Below the pieces are notes generated by a model. The model made no database searches. It saw nothing but the letters and a program-made list of their open reading frames with translations, and was not told where the DNA came from. Positions 21,102 through 32,700 of a stretch of DNA of 64,000 bases are shown here, in pieces. Within the stretch, counting starts at the first letter, position 1. Each line of letters opens with the position of its first letter. Origin of the DNA: Akebia trifoliata (taxonomy: Eukaryota; Streptophyta; Magnoliopsida; Ranunculales; Lardizabalaceae); NCBI GenBank assembly GCA_017979445.1, contig CM030707.1, positions 20,590,586 to 20,654,585 on the forward strand, read 5' to 3'. The translations under genes and the position numbers were made by a program.

Positions 21102-21448
21102 ACCATCTATTTTTATTTTCTATTTATCACTATGTGTATCAATACTAAACTTGCATTATATGTACCCTATATTTGTTTTATTTATTCTAAAGCCCTTGGA
21201 CTCCATAGTAACACTTTTGAGTTTTGGTTTTATGTTTATTCATTCTATAGTCTGCTTAGCTAATACTACATCATCAAGAGACCTGCTCTTGAATAAAAGT
21301 TGTTTCTTGAAATTCAAGGGCAATATTAAACATTTACTTCGAAATAGGCAAACCTATTTTCTTAGGATAAGAGAGGGAGTATGTCATATAAAGTTTCATG
21401 CCTTTGTAATGTAATAAACTACACGTACCCTTGATCTGCCTTTGTGAG

Positions 21449-22114
21449 TAGGGGTGTCAATGGGTACCCATTTACCCGGAACCGAAATCGAAAACATCGG
21501 TTCTGATTCCCTTTTTATTGGAATCGATTAGAATCGGGTCTAATATGGAACCAAATCGATAGGAACCGGAACCATTAGGTTCTATCCAATGGGTACCCGC
21601 GGGTACTCAGAGCCAATTTATTTTGTCAATTATTTTTACATTATACATGATTCAAGAAAATCCTATACATGATTCAAGAAAATCCTATATTTTAAAATTA
21701 ACATATATGATATAAAATTTTTCAAATTTCATATAAACTAAATATTTGAGTTTAAGATGAGTCATTTCTTTTTAAATTTATTACTTATAAAGGAAATACA
21801 TTTTAATATTTGAAAATAAAAGTCATTAAATCATCATTTTGGTGGAACAAATTATTATTAAGTTGATACTTTATAAATAATATGTTATTTTTTAGAATGA
21901 ATTTTTTATTATAATGATTTTGAAATAATTTTTCTCATTCGATTATTGAGAATCGGAACCGACGGATACCCGTGATTTTTGATGGTTCCGATTTCGGTTC
22001 TACTTAATTTAAAATCGAAATCGGAATCAACAAGAATTAGAACCGATAAAATATAAAAGTTATGATTCCAAATATCATAAGAACCGAATTGGAACCGATC
22101 CATTGACACCCCTA
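21449..22114. mobile_element. hAT-type element, 666 bp, TTTGTGAG target duplication
   Basis: Ends TAGGGGTGTCAATGG and CCATTGACACCCCTA are exact inverted repeats, the signature of a common plant hAT (Ac-like) group. The 8-bp duplication TTTGTGAG lies at 21441-21448 and 22115-22122. The interior is AT-rich with several AACCGA and CGGTT words in inverted order and no transposase. It is absent from the equivalent place in the functional ACA intron (near 30970), which independently proves the insertion. Confidence 0.9.
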
Positions 22115-22849
22115 TTTGTGAGGTGCGATATAGTACACCAAGTTCTTATGCATGCGTGACCAATGGAGGAGGTCTTTGTACTTCACGGATGAACATTTTA
22201 CGAGGGTTTGAGATATCAAAGCTGTCAGATCTTAGATTTCTCATGATATAGACCTTGAAAATGTGCTAATCTCTGTCCATCAGCTTGAAGTCAGTACATC
22301 TGACCTTCTGGAACTGATTCTTTGTTCTATTTTTATTTCTACAGAAAATTTCTATAAGATAGCTAATGATTTTACATTGCATTGAAATATTGTCTCTTGT
22401 ACTTGAAATCCAAGATTTGAGCTTGAAGTATTTTAGATTTTTCTCATTTGGAAAATCGATTTTGGCATATGTAAGTCCTTTCTGGGCTTATTTCGAAAAC
22501 ACAGCCCATTCTTCCAGTCTATGAAAAATATTGAATGTTGTTAATCTTTTGATCTAGAAACAATTTATGTGCACATCAATGGGATGATTTGATATTCCTT
22601 ATTACTTTATTCTATGAGATTGTAATTTTACATAGTTGCATAACAAATAAATTATCTAAATTAAATATTTTTTTTGTGAGACAAACAGTCTTCAATTATT
22701 GAATCTTTCATTTGAATGACTTAACGAATACCATATTTTAATCATGTGAGATGGACATGTAAATTGCATATTGTTTAGTTTATGAGATAAACTAATCAAG
22801 AACTTAAAATAATGTTATTATTATTTACATGCTTCTTCTTGGAGGATTT

Positions 22850-23720
22850 CTACATTCCTAACTCGACTGCCCCTACTTGGTGACAGTGGTTTCGTGGAGA
22901 TGTCGTTTGTTTCTAACCATGAGTCCATACTCGTGGATGCCCTTTTCTAGTGGTTAGGCAATGACCAAACACCATCCAAACCTACTCAGCAAACGCGTAA
23001 AAAAGGGAAAAGTCAAAGAGATCCAATTTTATTGGTTGGAACCATTATCTAAAACCAAATAGGTAACCCTTAATCTAAATTTAAGCTTATAAAAAATTTC
23101 TATAAATAAGAACTCATATACCCCAAATTCGTATGTCATTAGAAACTCTAGGAGAAAATCATCAAAACCCTTTCAAAACCTTAAAATTGAAGTCCCAACT
23201 CAATATCAAGACTTTCGGCTTCAATTTTCATCCAACAAATAACCAAAAAGGCTCTCAAAATCAATCAAATCGTAAACAACAATAAAAAATAATCAAGGTA
23301 GTTTTCATCTAGTTCGGAATTTGATTTGGAGATGGACATTGATCCAAGAACATCACAAAAGGATCACTCACCGCCAAATTTATAAGGGACTCTCTACCAT
23401 AATCAACCATCTACCACACTAAAGATGCAACTTTTATTACTTTTTTAGAGTTTAGGATCTAAAATTTTGCAATGTAGATTTTTTGGTAGAAGTAAAGGCC
23501 AACTTTCACCGAGCGAAATTGATGCCTAATACTTTCCAATCTCGTAACCTGATCACCAGACTTGTTCTCTTTATAGACTTTTGACTTTGTATACTTTTTG
23601 AATCACTCTTCATTTTTAGAACTAGAACTAGAACTAAGTGGCGACTCCATTATATCTCATTAAAGGGGTTTCTCAAAACCATAAAATGGATTCGTTCCCA
23701 TGGATTGGGGACACTTTTAT
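22850..23720 (+). mobile_element. Possible decayed LTR and leader of a Ty3-type element
   Basis: A TATA-like TCTATAAATAAGAACTC at about 23100 is followed by a leader-like stretch. At about 23638 comes AGTGGCGACTCCAT, and later GGATTGGGGACACTTT, resembling the TGGCGACTC(..)GGGGAC words often found just inside the 5' LTR of plant Ty3-type retroelements. No boundaries, gag or pol seen. Low confidence. Confidence 0.3.
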
Positions 23721-23739
23721 TTCACTATACCATTGAAGT

Positions 23740-24390
23740 GATTGTTACGTTATTATAGTAATCGCTACACTATTATAGTGATCAAGTGGTCATTGTACTA
23801 TTGTAGCGATCATGTTATGTGTTTACACTATCATAAATAAAATATGATAGTGATTTCTACTATCATGCATGCACTCTATATCAACTTCACCAATCATTGT
23901 TTCCCAATCAATTATCGTATCATTGATTCTGTTTTAAATGATATTAAAATATTTCAAACCTATCTTTTTGTTTTATTTTCAAAATCATGAGCATCATTTG
24001 GTTATGTTGATGTATAAATCTTTTAAGGATTTTTCATTACTTTATGCAATAAATTTTGGGACTTGAATCACGAAAACGATCATCTCAATGACTATAGTAG
24101 ATTTCTTATCATGAACATAAACAAAAAAGAAAAAAAACTTGATTGAAAGATCCTAAATGATAAAAGTAGGTAAAAATAAATAAAAATTCAAATCATAATT
24201 ACCTTTATATTGATAATAGAGATAATTTCACCACAACCCTTATTTTAAATAGATAGGGGGTCTAATACAATTACCAATGATTTCAACATGGAAAAAGACT
24301 AAAAGTCTCTATTATTTTACTCTTTTAAGTCATTTCTCAGCAATGAATTTGAACATTTCAAAAAACATATCAACCAGCTCTGGAAACTTT
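23740..24390. other. AT-rich spacer with short repeats
   Basis: Around 23740-23860, words like TTATAGTAATCGCTACACTATTATAGTGATC recur in both orientations (read in parts). No gene recognised. Confidence 0.35.
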
Positions 24391-24413
24391 GACCTAAGTC
24401 AAAGTCAGAGCTG

Positions 24414-24575
24414 TTGGGCGTGTTTGCTAATTCAACCAATACACCAAGGGTGGGGGGCGAGAAAAAATATGAAGAATCTCTAAAATAAAGAAAGAGTATT
24501 CCGACGGCGTGTTTGCCGATTCATCAACCAATAAATGGGGTGAAAAAACATGAAGAATCTCTAAAATAAAGAAGT
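24414..24575. repeat. Imperfect direct repeat, about 2 x 80 bp
   Basis: Both units contain GGCGTGTTTGC, CAACCAATA and ATGAAGAATCTCTAAAATAAAG. The downstream 200 bp (24580-24810) is less AT-rich, with CACGTCAGCAG and ACGCGTTAACG, but no gene could be supported there. Confidence 0.65.
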
Positions 24576-24869
24576 CCCGAGGACAAAGATATATGGTTCC
24601 ATGTCCACACCACGTCAGCAGAGTTTACGCGTTAACGTGTTATTATGTAGAAATCATTATTCTACAGAAAAGGTATACAGGACCGGTCCATTTCGTATAC
24701 GCGTTATTAGATGCGAACGCGTTGAGAGAAAAGTACTCTGTTGTGGACCAATCAGTCAACATCGTTACCTGAAAAGTGGGACCCACTTCCAATATTCTTT
24801 CCGATAAAATAACTGGAAGTTAAGAATGGAAGAAAACAAGATATTTCGTTAATTTTTTTTTTTTTTTAA

Positions 24870-25283
24870 GGGTAAATTATACTTTGACCCCTGTAATTTA
24901 AAATATTTCCATTTTAACCTTATAACATTTTGATAATTACATTTACCTCACCTTTCACTAACGGGTTAAAATTTAGATGTTTTTTTACTATTTTACTCTC
25001 TTATTTTATATTATTTAAAACCAAAATTAACATGGTCCTGTCTAAACATGCATTGAACTCATTTTTCATCGGCATAATTTTGTTCATAAATAAGAATAAC
25101 AATTTAAAAACGGTGAGATAGTCATTACAAAAGAAACTTAACAAGTGGGTTGACAGCAATTTGATGAAAGGGGGTAAGTGAAACCCTTAGATAATTATAA
25201 GGAATGTAAGTGTAATTATCAAAATATTTAAGGGTTAAAATGAAATTATGTTAAATTATAAGGGGTTAAAATGTAATTTATTC
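24870..25283. mobile_element. MITE, GGGTAAATTA family
   Basis: The inverted arms are about 80 bp. The left GGGTAAATTATACTTTGACC pairs with the right GGTTAAAATGTAATTTATTC. Inside the arms, TTTTGATAATTACATTTACC pairs with GTAAGTGTAATTATCAAAAT. Direct repeats TTAAT(T)n flank it on both sides, so the target duplication overlaps the T run. Noncoding. Confidence 0.72.
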
Positions 25284-25336
25284 TTAATTTTTTTTTTTTA
25301 ACAAAGTTGATTTGACATGCCATACTTTATATGAGA

Positions 25337-25731
25337 GAGATAGTGTTAAATGCACCCTAATTATTACTAAGAGCACCCGATACCATTGTCAAATTATTTT
25401 GTCTTATATGAATTAAAAGTTTTATAATGAGTTTTGATTTTTAGTGAGGATGATCTCTATGATGAGGGGATTGATTATCTCATAAAAAATTAGTCTATTC
25501 TGAAACTTCTTATCCTATTAAAATAAGTTGAAGAATTGTAAATCATTCATTTTTTTTGTAAACCACATTTAAAAGGATTAAAAATTTAAGAATGGACTGA
25601 TTTTTTGTGAGAATGATCTCCTCATGAAAAATCAGTCCATTCCTAAATTTTTAACCCGTATAAGATAAAATAATTGACTATGGTGTTGGGGTGCCCTTGA
25701 TAATAATTAGGGTGCCCTTTTACACTATCCT
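25337..25731. mobile_element. Nested-palindrome element F (solitary copy)
   Basis: 395 bp, the same internal plan as the cluster at 17-19 kb: two arms, each with the TGATTTTT(A/T)GTGAGGATGATCTC hairpin, decayed in places. Its ends are different (GAGATAGTGTTAAATGCACCC and GGGTGCCCTTTTACACTATCC), and it is flanked by TATGAGA (25330-25336 and 25732-25738), not by (TA)n. It shows the family can insert outside TA runs with a 7-bp or longer duplication. Confidence 0.72.
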
Positions 25732-25739
25732 TATGAGAT

Positions 25740-26520
25740 GCCTATGTATTTTAGAAGTGGTGAAATATCATTTGTCCTCTGTCTAACTTGAAAGACTTTA
25801 TACAATGACCTAAATACTCTCATTTGTCTTCAACCTTTAGCAACAAATCCATCCCCAAAATCCAAGCTCTCTAACTTCTTGGGCAATTATTTTAATCTTC
25901 TTTTTAAAATCTATATCATCTTCAACTATCATCACATCCTTTAAACAAAAATTAAGGCTTTGAATATAGATTAAAGATGATGGTATTTAGATCATGTTTT
26001 TTTTTTTCAAAGTATTCACTAGGTGAAGACATTGGGGTATCTCAAATAAGGTTCTTGTTAACGTGTGCCCTAAGAAAAAAGTTGAAGTGCAATAAACACA
26101 ATTTGGAAATTGGATTTTGTATCGAAAATGCCCTTTAAAAAGTTATTTTTTTACCAAAATACCCTCATATTCCAAATTTTAAAGTGTATTTAATGCACTT
26201 TTATATGTACTAGTATATGTCCTAATCAGCCCCAAAAAAGAAGTAAATAAGTATTAGAATGTCTATCCAAAAAAAAAAAAGGGTACTCTATTGGGTGTTT
26301 CAGGCGCATGCACTTCACGTTTTAGAGAGTATATGCGATACCCTTACACTTTCAAAGGGAGGATATGCCTCTTCAAATTCAATCTTCCGTTATAGGCTAT
26401 TAAAAAATGACTTGAATATCATCATTTTCACCTTTATTAGTTTCAAAAACGAAACAACTCATCTTCATTCCTTTATTTTTTTCAACCTCAAAACCAATCT
26501 TGAAATCTTAAGGTTTTGAA
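25740..26520. other. Gene-free spacer
   Basis: AT-rich. It holds a fragment of a dispersed motif (GGTATTTAGATCATG, GGGGTATCTCAAATA) also seen near 12350, 27750, 42835, 45440 and 57070-57155. No gene. Confidence 0.35.
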
Positions 26521-26522
26521 AG

Positions 26523-26780
26523 ATGCCAACTTAGCAGGTTGGTAAGACATGTGGAAAGTGTTCCCACGTCTTAGGTTCGACTCTCTTTATTAAGGTTATT
26601 TATTTAATAAAGACCTTGGGGTATCCCCACCCTTGCGAGTAGGACCAATCCCTAAGGATGAGTGAGGTGACCAACAAACTCGACCCATCAATTTTAGCCT
26701 GTGGGTCCTATTAAATTTTAGACCTAGCGCAAGAAACCCAAGGTTTAAGACTAACTCTGTTCCCCCCTTGCAAGTGAAAG
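26523..26780 (+). mobile_element. tRNA-derived SINE-like sequence
   Basis: An A-box-like TTAGCAGGTTGGTAAGAC (26533-26550) and a B-box GGTTCGACTCT (26574-26584) are spaced as in a tRNA-derived pol III promoter. The following body (TTGGGGTATCCCCACCC, GAGTGAGGTGACC) is unrelated to a tRNA. There is no tRNA cloverleaf after the B-box, so a SINE rather than a tRNA gene is favoured. The 3' end is uncertain. Confidence 0.5.
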
Positions 26781-27386
26781 CTTAAAATTTTATCTACTTC
26801 AACTTAGAATCATTATGGGTTAATGGGTAAGGTATGGCCTATGATTCATTGTATCCTAATTTGACCCTAAAGAGAGAACTATACCTTAAATCAGCTATAT
26901 ATCCTATTAGACCAAAGGTAGCTAACTTCAAGTTATTTTTGGCTTCTATTAAAAAATAAATAAAAACTTTAAATTTATGCTTTTCATAAAAATCATTTGG
27001 AACCATTTGATATTATTTTTTCATTGAAATAGGGTTCTAATATATATCCTAGTTGAAAAAATAGTTTGAGATGAAGCTAAACTTATTATTTATTTATGAT
27101 ATATTTTAATTGTCTTTGTCATAAAATAATACATCTCTCTATGCATAAGATATACATATAATAAATACTTGCTGATTTGACAGTCCAAGTTGAGCATTGT
27201 TAAGCTCTAGTCTAAACCGGATTTAAAGGATTAATTTTTTTTTAGCCCAATCTTGCCTTTTGGTCTCAAGATCAAGGCCAACCCTAAACTTTATTTCTTT
27301 GGAAGGACCAAGAACAGTTAGCGAACTCAATTGATACCCTTAGTACAACATTCAAACATCAAGACAAGATAAGATTCATGAAAATG

Positions 27387-27387
<1 letters not shown>
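26781..27387. other. Gene-free spacer
   Basis: AT-rich; nothing recognised. Confidence 0.3.

Positions 27388-27469
<82 letters not shown>
27388..27469. repeat. (TA)n microsatellite, about 80 bp
   Basis: An uninterrupted TA/AT dinucleotide run of about 80 bp. No palindromic element is inserted here, unlike the TA runs at 15.9-19.1 kb. Confidence 0.95.
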
Positions 27470-27473
<4 letters not shown>

Positions 27474-27565
27474 TTTGGATAAAAAATCAAGGATTTTCTA
27501 CAAAAGACTTAAGGAGAGTTTGAAAACAAAGGATGGAGATATGGTTGGATAGATTAAAAGAAATT

Positions 27566-27705
27566 GAAAGGTGCAAGCTTGTTAAGTTGGTTAAAGTTTG
27601 AATATTGCTATGATGACCCAACTTCAGAATTTGCGCTTTCACTTGCTTATTACTAACCACTAATTTTTTTACCTACAAAAATGAAAAGATAAAAAAAAAA
27701 AATTT
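27566..27705 (+). mobile_element. Possible tRNA-like SINE, family copy 2
   Basis: GCAAGCTTGTTAAGTTGGTTAAAG is shared with 11985-12010 (read in parts). The 3' half (TTACTAACCACTAATTT followed by an A-rich tail) is shared with the sequence in ACA intron 4 (about 34755-34805). The combination of tRNA-like head and A tail fits a SINE. The B-box is degenerate. Confidence 0.42.
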
Positions 27706-27872
27706 ATCCTAAAAATTAAAGACCTTGAACACGATTTTAAAGGTTGAAGATGAAGGTATTTAGGTCATTTTTCTTTAAGATATAAGAGAAGACCCAAGTC
27801 AACGGAGGCATGCCATCAGATTGAAAAAACAAGGGAGTAATTCAAATATTTACCCAAAACTTTGGGTATAAT

Positions 27873-28608
27873 TAGGGGTGGTAATGGGTCGGACCGGGTC
27901 GTGTTCCTATCACGTTGAGGTAAGGGTATTATGAAAATTTATCAAACCCAAACCAACTCATTTAATAGTCATATAAAAAACTTAACTACAAACCCAACTC
28001 ATTTATAAATAAGTATACCTGATCCAATCTATGTATAACATATTTAATAAAATTCTTAGTTTTATTGAAAAAAATAAATTTCATTTTTACCACCAAAAAT
28101 AAAATACTATTACTAAAAGATAAAGTCACACAACCATAAACTAAGTTCAATGATGATAAATAACTTTCTTTTGAATTTTCTTGAAAGTTAATATAATTTT
28201 ATCTTTTATAACCATATGGCATTGGATCATGTTCTTAGAAGATGATGGGTCAGAAAACTTTCCTTACTAATTTATTAAGAAAAGTGTTATAATTTTATTA
28301 TTATTTAGTTTCAAAGTGTATTTCATTATCATAGGCATACTATCCTTACTTAGTAAGATCTTAAGTCTTATTAAGAGTCATTTTGCCCACATGGATCACC
28401 ATATTAAGAATCTAAAAATAAATATAAATATAAATAAATAATTTATTTAATAAGATAGTATTTTTTTATTATTTTGTAAATAAAAATTTATCATTAATTA
28501 TTTGAAAAATATCTTTTATATTTTATAGATTTAAAAAAAATATTCAGATTTTTTTTTTTTTGAAATTCAAATATAAAAAAATGAATAATTTAAAAAATTC
28601 TTAATATA
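27873..28608. mobile_element. hAT-type element end, partial
   Basis: Starts TAGGGGTGGTAATGGGTCGG, the left terminus of the TAGGGGTG hAT group, followed by name-typical words (CCCAACTCATTTA). No matching right terminus was found. A possible right-hand part is the stretch AACGGATTAAACGGGTTGACG near 29175, beyond the younger hAT insertion. Only the left end is claimed. Confidence 0.5.
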
Positions 28609-28616
28609 TTTAAAAC

Positions 28617-29120
28617 TAGGGGTGCAATTTGGTTTGGTTTGAGATCAAATTGGAACCGAACCAACATAGGTCAATTCCTCTAAATAATAATCAGAACCAA
28701 ACCGAACTAAAGTCGGTTTGGTTCGATTCAATTCTATGGGTTGTCAATATTCTATAAATTGTAAATAATATTCTTTAATGTAAAAAAGAAATATATAATA
28801 AACATAAAATTGCATACAATAAATAACTAATTTATCCATAAAAAATCATTAGTTTATCCATAAAAGATGACTAATATATGTCCTAACTCCTAAAATAATT
28901 TATGAAAATTATTATATACATATATATTTATTTATTGCATAGGAGATTGATTCTCGATTTAATTTAATTCTATACGAGCTTAATCCAATAATTAAACAAA
29001 ATTAATCGATTTTTTGTAACCTAGAATCAAATCGCAATTTATTCCAAACCAAACGAAACTACCCTAAAATTATCGATTTGATTCGATTCTCAATTTGAAC
29101 CGGACCAAATTGCACCCCTA
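28617..29120. mobile_element. hAT-type element, 504 bp, TTTAAAAC target duplication
   Basis: The exact inverted ends TAGGGGTGCAATTTGG and CCAAATTGCACCCCTA extend, with mismatches, into TCAAATTGGAACCG and TCAATTTGAACCGG. The 8-bp duplication TTTAAAAC lies at 28609-28616 and 29121-29128. No transposase. It ends about 620 bp upstream of the ACA start codon, so it may lie in the gene's upstream regulatory region. Confidence 0.92.
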
Positions 29121-29254
29121 TTTAAAACTACAAGTTAACGACATTAATCACATAACAACTAAACTCGTGAAAAACGGATTAAACGGGTTGACGTTTAGGT
29201 GGGTCGTGTTGGGTGGCCGCGTTCGATAGCCGTACTCGGAATAATTTACTTGGT

Positions 29255-29737
29255 GGGTGGACTTTAAAATATACAGTTTAATTTGATCCACTGTTTTGGG
29301 GTCCGTTCCCAAACCATCGGAGAAAGTTCTCTGTGTCTGTTGTCTCTTCTCTCTATAATTTCGGATCCAAATCAATCAATCCTTCTCCCATCTCACATCT
29401 TTCCTTCTTCTCTTGATTTGTTTTTCTTACTCTGTATTTTTTCAGAAAAAAAAAAAAAAGAGGAAAGTTAGTGAGTCATTGCGTCGAAGGAACAAAGAAA
29501 GAATAAAGAAATGCTCAGACACAGAGACAGAGGAAACGAGCTGGAACTTTCTTTTTGACAAGTCCATTATTGCTTTTAGTTTTATTCATGGAGACGACTC
29601 TGTCAGGTCATGGACTTTTAAGCAATTTCAGATTCCAGTTATTCCACGAAGTTTCTTTTTCTCATTTAGTATTTGAGGGAGAGATCTGTGCTTCAAATTT
29701 CTAAGATATTTTCTGTTGTTGAAAAAAAGAAGGAAAT
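29255..29737 (+). promoter_or_regulatory. ACA promoter-proximal and 5'UTR region
   Basis: This region precedes the ATG and is conserved, in order, with the duplicated region 19090-19559, which supports it as functional gene-flanking sequence and not chance. It is rich in TC tracts (TCTCTTCTCTCTATAATTTC, 29343-29362, with a possible TATA-like TATAATT). The transcription start is not visible. A TTTTTTCAG followed by an A run near 29440 could be a 5'UTR intron acceptor, but no donor is evident. Confidence 0.5.
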
Positions 29738-32700
29738 ATGGAGAGTTATTTGAATGAAAACTTTGGAGGAGTGAAGCCGAAGAATTCGTCAGATGAAGCC
29801 CTTCAACGATGGAGAAATGTTTGTGGTTTCGTAAGGAACCCAACTCGCAGGTTCCGCTTTACTGCTAATTTGTCTAAGCGTTTTGAAGCCGAGGCTATGC
29901 GTCGCACCACGCGCACCAATCTGGTCTCTCTCTCTCTTATTTCCATTTTTTTTTAAAATCTCCAATAATACAAATTCTTATATAATTATGTAAACCTGTA
30001 ATTAAGGAAAAACAATATGGTCAAACATTTAAAAATAAAAGTAAAAATCATCATCAAAACCTTATCCCAATAAAATTAAGGATCAGCTGAAGGGAATCTT
30101 GTTAATTAGATTGTGTTTTCTGTTATTATATAAGTGTGTTCATATCTGTTCTCACTACCTCAATCCACTGGGCCTTTCTCGTGTCCCCCAAATTTCAAAA
30201 TATGTTCATTTCTAATTTGATCTTTTTCATGCTTTTTTACTCATCCATCTCGGCATCCTCGGCTTTGCTATAATCAATCTATCACTATACTACTAAATTG
30301 CCTAACATTTAGCTTCATTCAAACTAAAATTTGGACGAGTTGTCTCGGTCTTAGATGAGATTTAAAACTATGGGTCTTTCTGTAATCCTATAAAAAATTT
30401 CATTTAATTTAACGATTCGAGCTCTAATCTTGTAGATTAGTATCGAAAAAAATTCTAGGCAGGCAGCATCATTCCACAATCTTTCCATCCTTTTGTACAA
30501 AAGAACGGAAGCAGCGGAAAAGGTCACTTTGGAGGAGAGTCTGAATGCCTTCCCCCCCAGGAGACTAACGTTTTCTGGGAAGGGAAGGGGAGGGGTCACA
30601 GGGGAGGGAAAGGGGAACCCATCCCTTGACTATCTACTTTTATTTTCTATTCCATCGATATGTGGATTAATACTGAACTTGTATTCTACTTAACTTGTCT
30701 TGGTTCTATTTATTCTGAAGTCTTGGACACTCCAAAGTACGTCTTTAGAGTTTTGATTTTGCATTGACTCCCTCTCTAGTCTTATCAACTAATACTATGT
30801 CATTACTCATAAAAAAAATAAACTAAAACTACGTCATCTGCAAATAACATATATCCACAAATAAATGGGTTTTGTAAGTGGGAATAAGTTCTTAGGATTA
30901 GATAGGGAGTATAGCATATAAGTTATCACCTTTGTAACGTAATAAACTAACATGTACTATTGATCTGGGCTAGTCAGGTGCTATGTAGTAGCACCAAGTG
31001 TTCATGCATGCGTGAGCAATGGAGGAGGCCTTGGTTCAGATGCGTGCTCTTGAGGTGCATTTTGTACTTCATGATGTGCATTTGATGAGGGTTCGAGATA
31101 ACAAAGTTGTCAGATTTTAGATTTCTCATGATAGAGACCTTGAAAATGTGCTAAGCTTTTTTTATCATCAGCTTGAAATCAGTAGGTTCGTCTGGCCTGC
31201 TGGGAACTGATTCTCTGAATCAGTCCATTTTATTGGACTCTAGATTTATGTTCCAATTTTTGGGCTTGGAAGTATTTTAGATTTTTCTCAATTGGAAAAT
31301 TGTTTTTGGCTTATGTAAGTCCTTTTTGGACTTATTTTGAATTGGTAAACAGCCCATTACTTTACTCTATGAGGTATACATTTAAGGCACTAGTTGTATG
31401 ACAAGTAAATTATCTAAATTAACATTGTTTGCGAGACAGTCTTCAATTATTGAATCTTTTGTTTGAATAACTTCACAAAAACCATATTTTAATCATGTGA
31501 GACATACATGTAAATTGCATAATGTTTTGTCTATGATATGAGCTAGTCAAGGACTTCTAAAAGTTTTATGATTATTTTTGGGATTAACGGTATTGCTGAA
31601 TTTAGACATGGTTGGAAACCAATGCTCCATTTAAAGGTTGTTCAATTGAGCAGGAATCCTAATTTGAAAATTCAGATAGTGGTGGTTTATAGTCAATGTG
31701 TTGTAGGAATTTATTCTTTCTAGTTCTCTATTGCTTTAACTCGAGGTTTGATTTGTTTTATTGATAAATTAGTTTGAATGAACATGAGGATTTTCTCAAT
31801 AACTAATTCTGTAAAGTGATCAAGTATTTAGTCTCTGACATGTAGTGCAAGCACAATCCCCGATTTGTTGAATTCTGGGGATAGTGCTTCCTTAAACCCA
31901 AGAAGGATTCACACATGTCCAACCTTCCTTCAAATTTATTTACTTAATAATGAAAATTATTTAATTGTTTATAAAAGATTGTGCAAACAAAAAAAAAAAA
32001 AAAATCACCACTAAAACAAGAACGGCACAATTGAAAATTAAGGCTTATTCTGTTCTTATGAGTGGGAAGCCTTTCAGAAGAACACATTCTCTTGTACTGG
32101 TTGGAGCATCTCTGAACTAATGTTCTTGCTTTTATATTTTGCTAATGATCGTGTTGCATATTGCAGGAGCAGTTGAGAGTTGTAGTTTTGGTTTCTAAAG
32201 CTGCAATTCAGTTTATTGATGGTAAGGCTCTTCTGAAAACTGTCATACTCAAGGGGTGTGTCTGATTAAGATGCTTGATATTAATTTCCTTAAATGTGTT
32301 CAGGTATAAAGTCAATCCAATACACTGTACCAGAGAAAGTCAAAGCCGCAGGATTTCATATTTGTGCTGACGAGTTGGGATCCATTGTCGAAGGCCACGA
32401 TATAAAGAAACTAAAAGTGCATGGTGGGGTGGAAGGTATAGCAGACAAGCTCTCCACATCAACCACCAATGGTATCACCACCGAAGAGAACTTTCTGAGA
32501 CGAAGAGAAGAAACTTATGGAATCAATAAATTCACTGAAAGCCAAGTACGAAGTTTCTGGGTATTTGTATGGGAATCTTTTCAAGATATGACTCTCATGA
32601 TTCTTGCTGTATGTGCCTTTGTATCACTGATTGTTGGTATAGCCACAGAAGGATGGCCGCATGGGGCCCATGATGGTCTTGGAATCGTCGCAAGCATCCT

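Larger units (their letters stand above)
19090..22840 (+). pseudogene. Decayed duplicate of the ACA 5' region (5'UTR, exon 1, part of intron 1)
   Basis: This stretch matches 29260-31580 in order: promoter/5'UTR words (GATTTAATTTGATTCACTG, TTTGGATCCAAATCA), exon 1, then intron 1 words such as TCTTGTTAATTA, AAATATGTTCATTTCTAATTT, CTTCAATTATTGAATCTTT and ATCATGTGAGA. Similarity fades after about 22830, before the point equivalent to exon 2, and no later exons follow. Two insertions are specific to this copy: a solo LTR (20510-21101) and a hAT element (21449-22114). It is a partial, same-orientation duplicate of the Ca2+-ATPase gene, about 10 kb upstream, and cannot encode a pump. Confidence 0.85.

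Noticed and set aside
26523..26600. Possible tRNA gene
   Set aside because: A- and B-box-like motifs are present but there is no acceptor-stem pairing or cloverleaf. A SINE head is more likely.
27388..27469. Centromeric or telomeric signal in the long AT run
   Set aside because: A single simple (TA)n microsatellite with no satellite monomers.
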